Shown here one piece after another: positions 58,454-64,000 of a stretch of DNA of 64,000 nt. The notes below the pieces were generated by a model, which had not been told where the DNA came from, searched no databases, and saw nothing but the letters and a program-made list of their open reading frames with translations. The stretch is from Adenophora triphylla var. japonica (Eukaryota > Streptophyta > Magnoliopsida > Asterales > Campanulaceae). The stretch is from contig JAFEMH010002559.1 in assembly GCA_022495995.1 (NCBI GenBank), forward strand, positions 248,001 to 312,000, given 5' to 3'. Within the stretch, counting starts at the first letter, position 1, and each line of letters starts with the position of its first letter. The translations under genes and the position numbers were made by a program.

Positions 58454-61400
58454 ATGGCCGACGACAATACTATCATGCCTGGCGGCAATAACAACACCGA
58501 TACCAACAATAATCCTCCTAAAATTGAATACAATTCTCCTTTTTACCTTGGTCCTCAGGATAGGTCAGACGATTTTATTACTCCCACTCGCTTCAATGGT
58601 AAAACTATGATGATTGGGCCAGCGATATGCAAACAACTCTTGAAGCTCGTCGAAAATTTGGTTTTCTAGATGGTATCAGAGCAGGTCCTTACACGTGCAG
58701 GTCCAACGACCCACGATGTTACTCCGCGCCACCCGATTAATAAGTCCACGTTGTAAGCCTTTGGCAAAGTCCAGCTACACGTGAGGGGGCGTGTTAGAGA
58801 TATTATCCCACATTGGAAATTGACAAACATTGCCTATGACATATAAAGATCCTGAGCCACTCCCCTTAACACCAATCGGTTTTAAGGTGAAATCTCAGAC
58901 TTCCCTTAACACCAATTGGTTTTAAGGTGGAACCTCAGACTTTAAGGTGAATACTATCGCTTCTGACGTTAAAAGCACTCTCCCCAAATTCAGAGATGCT
59001 AAACGTTTATGGGATTCTCTTAAAAGTCGATATGTTGTGGTTGATGGTCCACATATTCAACAATTGAAGACATCGATCGCTCGTTGTGAGCAAACTAAGG
59101 GCATGTCGGTGGCCACATATTTTGGCAAATTAACTGGCTTATGGGTAGAACTCCATAGTCATGAATCTTTGATCAATTGCACTTGTTGTAACAACTGCAC
59201 GATCGCTCAACAACATGCGGATCGCAGAGAAACAGGCAAGCTTCATCAATTTCTTATGGGTCTAAATTTCGAGTATCATGCTAATACTCGCACCAATATT
59301 TTATCTATGGATCCTCTTCCTGGTATTGACCGAGCATATAAATTGGTGGCTCAAGATGAACGGGTTCGTCTTGCTAAGCATGTTCTTGATGATGTGGTTA
59401 GTTTTGTTCTTCGTGCTGGTGGATCTCGTAGTCGTGACAACCCTGATCGATCTCATCTCGCATGCACTCATTGTAAGAAGACTAGTCATGACAATACCTC
59501 ATGTTTTGAATTGAGTGGATATCCGAATTGGTGGCTTGAACAACGCAACAAATCTAATTCGCGTGGCGGTGGTCGTTCACAAAATGGCCGAGGCAGGGGT
59601 TCCTCTCGCAGGAGCAATACAGCTACATCAGCACCTGAACGGGGTCCTGTTACTGTTGGTGCAGCTGCCATGGGATCCTCTTCTGTTGCTTCTCCTTCAT
59701 CATTCACAGCTGAGCAATGGAAGGCTTTGGCAAGTCTTGTCAGTAATTCTCAAATTCCGAATGATCATCTTCATGGTAAGTTTGACGCAACTTCATGGAT
59801 AATTGATACAGGTGCTTCAAATCATGTAACTGGAAACGCCTCGTGTCTTCTTAATTCTCGGACTATACCGGCTTGTCCAGTCGGTTTATCTAATAGGTCT
59901 TCTGTTTTGGCTCATACAGAGGGATCTGTTCGTCTGACGGACACTATTATCCTCTCTCTTGTTCTCTTTATTCCAAACTTAAGTTGTAACTTAATTTAAG
60001 TTTCACATCTTTCAGACGATATTCACTGCACTGTCCAATTTAACTCCTCTATGTGTGATATACAGGACCTATCGAGGAACCTGATTGGAATGGATGTTAG
60101 GCGGGATGGACTCTACTACTTTAGCGGCGCATCTTCAGCACATAATATTTCAATTACCGGATCATCTTCTTTCTTGGAGCTGTGGCATAATCGCTTGGGG
60201 CACCCTTCCGAGAAAGTAGTAAAGCTTCTTCCTTCAGTCAGTCGTACTCCTGGCAAGTTAAATAAACCTTGCGATACTTGTTTTCGTGCTAAACAGTCTA
60301 GAGATAGTTTTCCTGTTAGTGATTATAAGTCTACTAGAATTTTTGAGAAAGTACACTGTGATTTATGGGGTGCATACACTCATGCTTCTTCTTGTGATGC
60401 ACTGTATTTTTTTAACATTGATGGATGATTATTCCCGAGCTGTCTTGGTTTATTTATTGATTGATAAAACAGAAGTCTTTCGTATTTTATGGCTTTTATT
60501 GCAATGGTAGAACGTCAATTTTCTCAAAAGATTAATGTTGTCCAGTCGGATAATGGTACCAAATTTAATTGCAGGCTTGATTATTTATTTTCCTCTTGTA
60601 TCCTTTTTCAAACTTCATGTATTGGTACCCCACAACAAAATGAAAGAGTCGAGCGGAAACATCATCATATTCTGAATGTTGCTAAAGCACTTAGGTTTCA
60701 GGCTCATTTATCTATTTCCTTTTGGGGTGAAGCAGTTCTTATTGCTGTCCATTTGATTAACCGGACTCCTACACCCATCTTAGGTAATAAGACTCCCTAT
60801 GAGGTGTTGTTTGGGAAATTGTCTTTCTTTAACTCTCTCCGAGTTTTTGCTTTCTTGTGTTATGCCCATAATCAGAAAGCCAAGGGAGATAAATTTGCTA
60901 GTCGTAGTCGAAAATGCATTTTTGTGGGCTATCCTCTAGGCAAAAAGGGATGGAAACTGTTCGATCTAGAGACAAAGAATTTTTTTGTTTCCCGGGATGT
61001 GAAGTTTTTTTAGACTATTTTTCCTTACAGTGATTCAAATATAGTACCTCATGTCACATATTCTGTTGAGATCCTTAATAAAGAGGCTGATTTTGCTTTT
61101 ATTGATTCACCGGATATTGAAGATATTGCCTCTGATTATTTACCAGTGGTACCTGAGGATGTCCCTGAGCCTGTTACTGAAGTGTCTGCGGATCCTACTA
61201 CAGCGACAGTATCATCTACTTCTACAACAGACTTCTCTCAAGCTGAGCCAGAAGCTTTAGGGAGGGGCATGCGTACGAAAGTTTCCTCCGTTCTTCTTCG
61301 GGACTACATTGCTCATACAATTGCTCCTACAAGTCCATCCCACGTGCACTCTCCTCCAGTCGGTTCCTTAGGTACTCCATATCCTATATCTCACTATATA

Positions 61401-62400
61401 ATTGTGATAGTTTTTCTGTAAAATATCGTAACTTCCTTGCAGCCGTTACCTTGGCTAAAGAGCCTAGGTCTTTTCGTGAGACAATGTCACACGATGAGTG
61501 GAAGGAATCTATGCAGGATGAAATTTGTGTCTTGGAAGATAATGGCACATGGACTATGGTTCCTCTACCTTCTGGCAAGTGTGCTTTGGGTAAGCAGTGG
61601 GTTTATCGGATTAAATATAATTCTGATGGTGCTATTGAACGACTTAAATCTCGATTGGTGGTTCTTGGTAATCATCAGAAAGAAGGAATTGATTACACTG
61701 AAACTTTTGCTCCCGTGGCCAAAATGGTCACCGTTCGAGCCTTTCTTGCTATTGCTGCCTCGAAGAATTGGGAACTGCATTAAATGGATGTGCATAATGC
61801 TTTCCTGCATGGTGATCTTCAGGAAGAGATCTACATGAAACCTCCTCCGGGTTTTAATGCCTCTCAGCCTAATATGGTTTATCGCATTCGTAAATCTCTT
61901 TATGGCCTGAAATAGGCCCCTCGCTGTTGGTTCGCTAAACTGGTGGCTTCCTTGAAACACTATGGATTCTTGCAGTCTTATTTTGATTATTCTCTTTTCA
62001 CATTCACGAAAGGTGCAATTCATATGAATATACTTGTGTATGTTGACGATCTTATTATTGCTGGGAACGATTCCGCTGCCTTACAGTCTTTCAAAAAGTA
62101 CCTGAGTGAATGTTTCAAGATGAAATATCTTGGCTTCCTAAAGTATTTTTTTGGGTATTGAGGTTGCTCGCAGCTCCTCTGGTTTATATTTGTGCCAACG
62201 AAAGTATACCTTAGACATTATATCCGAGGTTGGGCTATTGGGTGCAAAGCCATCCAGCATTCCTATTGAACCAAATCATAAACTTAGTCTTGCCACAAGT
62301 GATCTTTTGGATGACCCAGAACGCTATAGACGATTGGTTGGCCGTCTCATTTACTTAGTAGTCACCCGACCAGATTTGGCATATTCGGTACATATTCTAT
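58454..62400 (+). pseudogene. copia gag-pol polyprotein, interrupted
   Basis: In order: gag start at 58454 (MADDNTIMPGG); after the insertion, gag from 58947 with a zinc knuckle (C-x2-C-x4-H-x4-C, then GYPNWW); protease DTGASNH near 59808; pre-integrase zinc region LWHNRLGHPSEKV near 60180; integrase core with SDNGTKF near 60550 and GTPQQNERVERK near 60624; and reverse transcriptase from about 61451 with the YVDD box near 62037. Breaks seen: in-frame stops at 59997, 61011, 61781 and 61913; frameshifts near 60415 and 62151. The stops at 61781 and 61913 look like CAA-to-TAA and CAG-to-TAG decay. No functional product is possible. Confidence 0.88.
58674..58948 (+). mobile_element. partial short LTR element joined into gag
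   Basis: It starts at a primer-site word TGGTATCAGAGC, followed by about 105 bp of leader, a purine tract GAGGGGGCG, and an LTR start TGTTAGAGATATTATCCCAC at 58792. The LTR resembles the host element's own 5' LTR remnant (shared ACACCAATTGGTTTTAAGGTG). The order primer site, short interior, purine tract, LTR is that of a TRIM lacking its 5' LTR. Confidence 0.65.
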
Positions 62401-62401
62401 C

Positions 62402-63204
62402 TGACGTAGCGGAAGACTTTGATAGATAATTGATTACTGTTGTAATTGATCAGGATAGATATCAGTTACAGTTGTAATTGAATCTTCACACAACTCTAGT
62501 AGAATTTAATCAATACCAAGAGTCGGAAGAAACAAATAGCCAGTAATCGATCTTCAATTCTCGTAGAATTTAATCAATACAAGGAATTGGCATCCAAAAG
62601 GAATTTAATCACTTCTAGGCAACAAATGTAAACACCCAATATCAATTTTTATTCATCATCCGAGCTCCTCTTTTACAAAACCCTAAAACAACTATAAATA
62701 CTAATAAACCCTAAAACGACTTATAAATGAAAAGACCAAAATACCATACTAACACAACTATAAATACTAATAAAACCCTAAAACGACTTATAAATGAAAA
62801 GACCAAAATACCCTAACTAATTATTTCATAAAACCCTAAAATATATTGAGGCCCGTTTGTAGTTGCTGCCGCCATGCACGGCCGCTCCACCCTTGCTGCA
62901 CGGCCGCTCTCATTGTTGACCTGCATCATTCTCGCCTCCTTTGAAAGACTCGTCCACGAGTCTATACCCACAATAGGAGCACTACAGGCCGATTCGTCTA
63001 AAGTATGTTGATTGAACAAGTCGGTCACCCTGCCTTTTAAATGTTTGAAGTAGTCGGCCGGTCATCCTGCCTTTTAAATGTCCCAACAAGTCGGCCAGCC
63101 TACTCGTTAAATGTTCCATTATCAACTCCCTACGTTGATCTACGATGAATCCGACGCGTTTCTCCAGAGCCGCCTCATCTCGCTCGTAGATCTGCATGAT
63201 TCCA
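62402..63204 (-). mobile_element. truncated LTR element, 3' LTR and leader (minus)
   Basis: An LTR at 62402-62928 (527 bp) starts TGACGTAGCGGAAGACTT and ends TGCATCA, related to the LTRs of the 18071-19666 element. On the minus strand it is preceded by a purine tract (AAAGGAGGCGAGAA) and a gag-like start (minus frame, 63197 to 62982: MQIYERDEAALEKRVGFIVD). It is cut at about 63204, before the primer site and 5' LTR. Two imperfect copies of a 70-bp 'ctaaaacgacttataaatg' segment lie in the LTR. Confidence 0.78.
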
Positions 63205-63229
63205 AGTTGGCCAGCCTACTCGTTAAATG

Positions 63230-64000
63230 TTGACCTGCATGGTCTGCATGAGAGCGGCCCTGCAGCAAGGGTGGAGCGGTCGTACATGGCGGCAACAGCT
63301 ACAAACGGGCCTCAATATATTTTAGGATTTTAGGGTTTTATGAAATAATTAGTTAGGGTATTTTGGTCTTTTCATTTATAAGTCGTTTTAGGGTTTTATT
63401 AGTATTTATAGTTGTGTTAGGGTTTTGTAAAAGAGGAGCTCAGATGATGAATAAAAATTGATATTGGGTGTTTACCCTTTGTTTCCTAGAAGTGATTAAA
63501 TTCCTTTTGAATGCCAATTCCTTGTATTGATTAAATTCTACGAGAATTGAAGATTGATTACTGGCTATTTGTTTCTTCCGACTCTTGGTATTGATTAAAT
63601 TCTACTAGTGTTGTGTGAAGATTCAATTACAACAGTAATTGATATCTATTCCGGTCGATTACAACAGTACTCGATTATCTAACCAAGTCTTCCGCTACGT
63701 CAGTTGGTATCAGAGCTTCGGTTCAAATCCTTGGAATCACGTAGATCTACGAGCAAAATGAGGCGACTCTGGAGGAACGAGTCAGATTCATCATAGATCA
63801 ACGTAGGGAGTTGATAATGGAACATTTAACGGGTAGGATGGCCGACTTGTAGGGACATTTAAAAGGCAGGATGACCGGTCGACTTGTTCAAACATTTAAA
63901 AGGCAGGGTGACCGACTTGTTCAATCAACATACTTCAGAGGAATTGGCACGTAGTGCTCCTATCGTGGGTATAGACTCGTGGACGAGTCTTTCAAAGGAG
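63230..64000 (+). mobile_element. LTR element running off the window, 5' LTR and leader (plus)
   Basis: An LTR at about 63230-63702 ends TTCCGCTACGTCA and is followed by a primer site, TTGGTATCAGAGC, matching initiator tRNA-Met. The leader then has about three copies of an 'acatttaaaaggcagg(a/g)tgacc' unit and a gag-like start with stops. It is the inverted homologue of the element at 62402-63204. Its remainder lies beyond 64000. Confidence 0.8.

Larger units (their letters stand above)
58270..62400 (+). mobile_element. truncated copia retrotransposon with gag-pol
   Basis: A 5' LTR remnant (about 58270-58416) is followed by a primer site (TGATATCAGAGCC, 58417-58429), then gag-pol, and breaks off at 62401 inside reverse transcriptase/RNase H, where another LTR begins. 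RNase H and the 3' LTR are absent from the window. An LTR fragment has been joined into gag at 58674-58948. It lies on the upstream side of the inverted UGT copy. Confidence 0.85.

Overview
The window is nuclear DNA of a flowering plant, most likely a eudicot. The genes carry spliceosomal introns, the family content is plant-specific (PASTICCINO1, a plant secondary-product glycosyltransferase, a COPT copper transporter), and the spaces are AT-rich and packed with Stowaway-type MITEs, Mutator-like elements and LTR retrotransposons. I cannot name the species. An asterid origin is a guess, based on a glycosyltransferase that resembles the UGT709 family.

Five host loci are supported. (1) 3408-5261 (+): a five-exon plant-specific protein of unknown function, 399 aa. 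(2) 30854-41299 (+): the three-FKBP plus TPR protein PASTICCINO1, 20 coding exons, 628 aa, with two GC-AG introns. (3) 42097-46430 (+): a two-exon UDP-glycosyltransferase, 476 aa. (4) 47926-48354 (-): a single-exon COPT/Ctr copper transporter, 142 aa. (5) 57008-57936 (-): exon 2 of a second, inverted copy of the glycosyltransferase, whose exon 1 is not in the window. Genes 1 and 2 appear to be neighbours in Arabidopsis too (my recollection: At3g54000 and At3g54010). If so, the roughly 25 kb between them is an old gene pair pushed apart by transposons.

Most of the rest is mobile DNA. There are two complete copia-type elements with target-site duplications (11129-16859, minus; 49880-56064, plus), a short non-autonomous LTR element (18071-19666), a truncated copia gag-pol (58270-62400), and two head-to-head elements of one LTR family (62402-64000). 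There are about twenty Stowaway MITEs, several nested or abutting, at least five Mutator-like or other TIR elements, and a near-perfect 590-bp foldback. One Mutator-like element, in PAS1 intron 2, has captured part of a SULTR3-type sulfate transporter and so is a Pack-MULE.

The best candidate for something undescribed is the leader of the copia element at 49880-56064. Between about 51147 and 51895 it is a chain of back-to-back hairpins. Five tandem units of 72-77 bp keep their stems through paired (compensatory) base changes. This element has LTRs that look identical by eye, and so moved recently, although its gag and pol are full of stops. That suggests a non-autonomous RNA carried by another element's proteins.

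All exon boundaries were worked out by hand from reading frame, splice-site consensus and remembered family sequence. No alignment or folding program was run.
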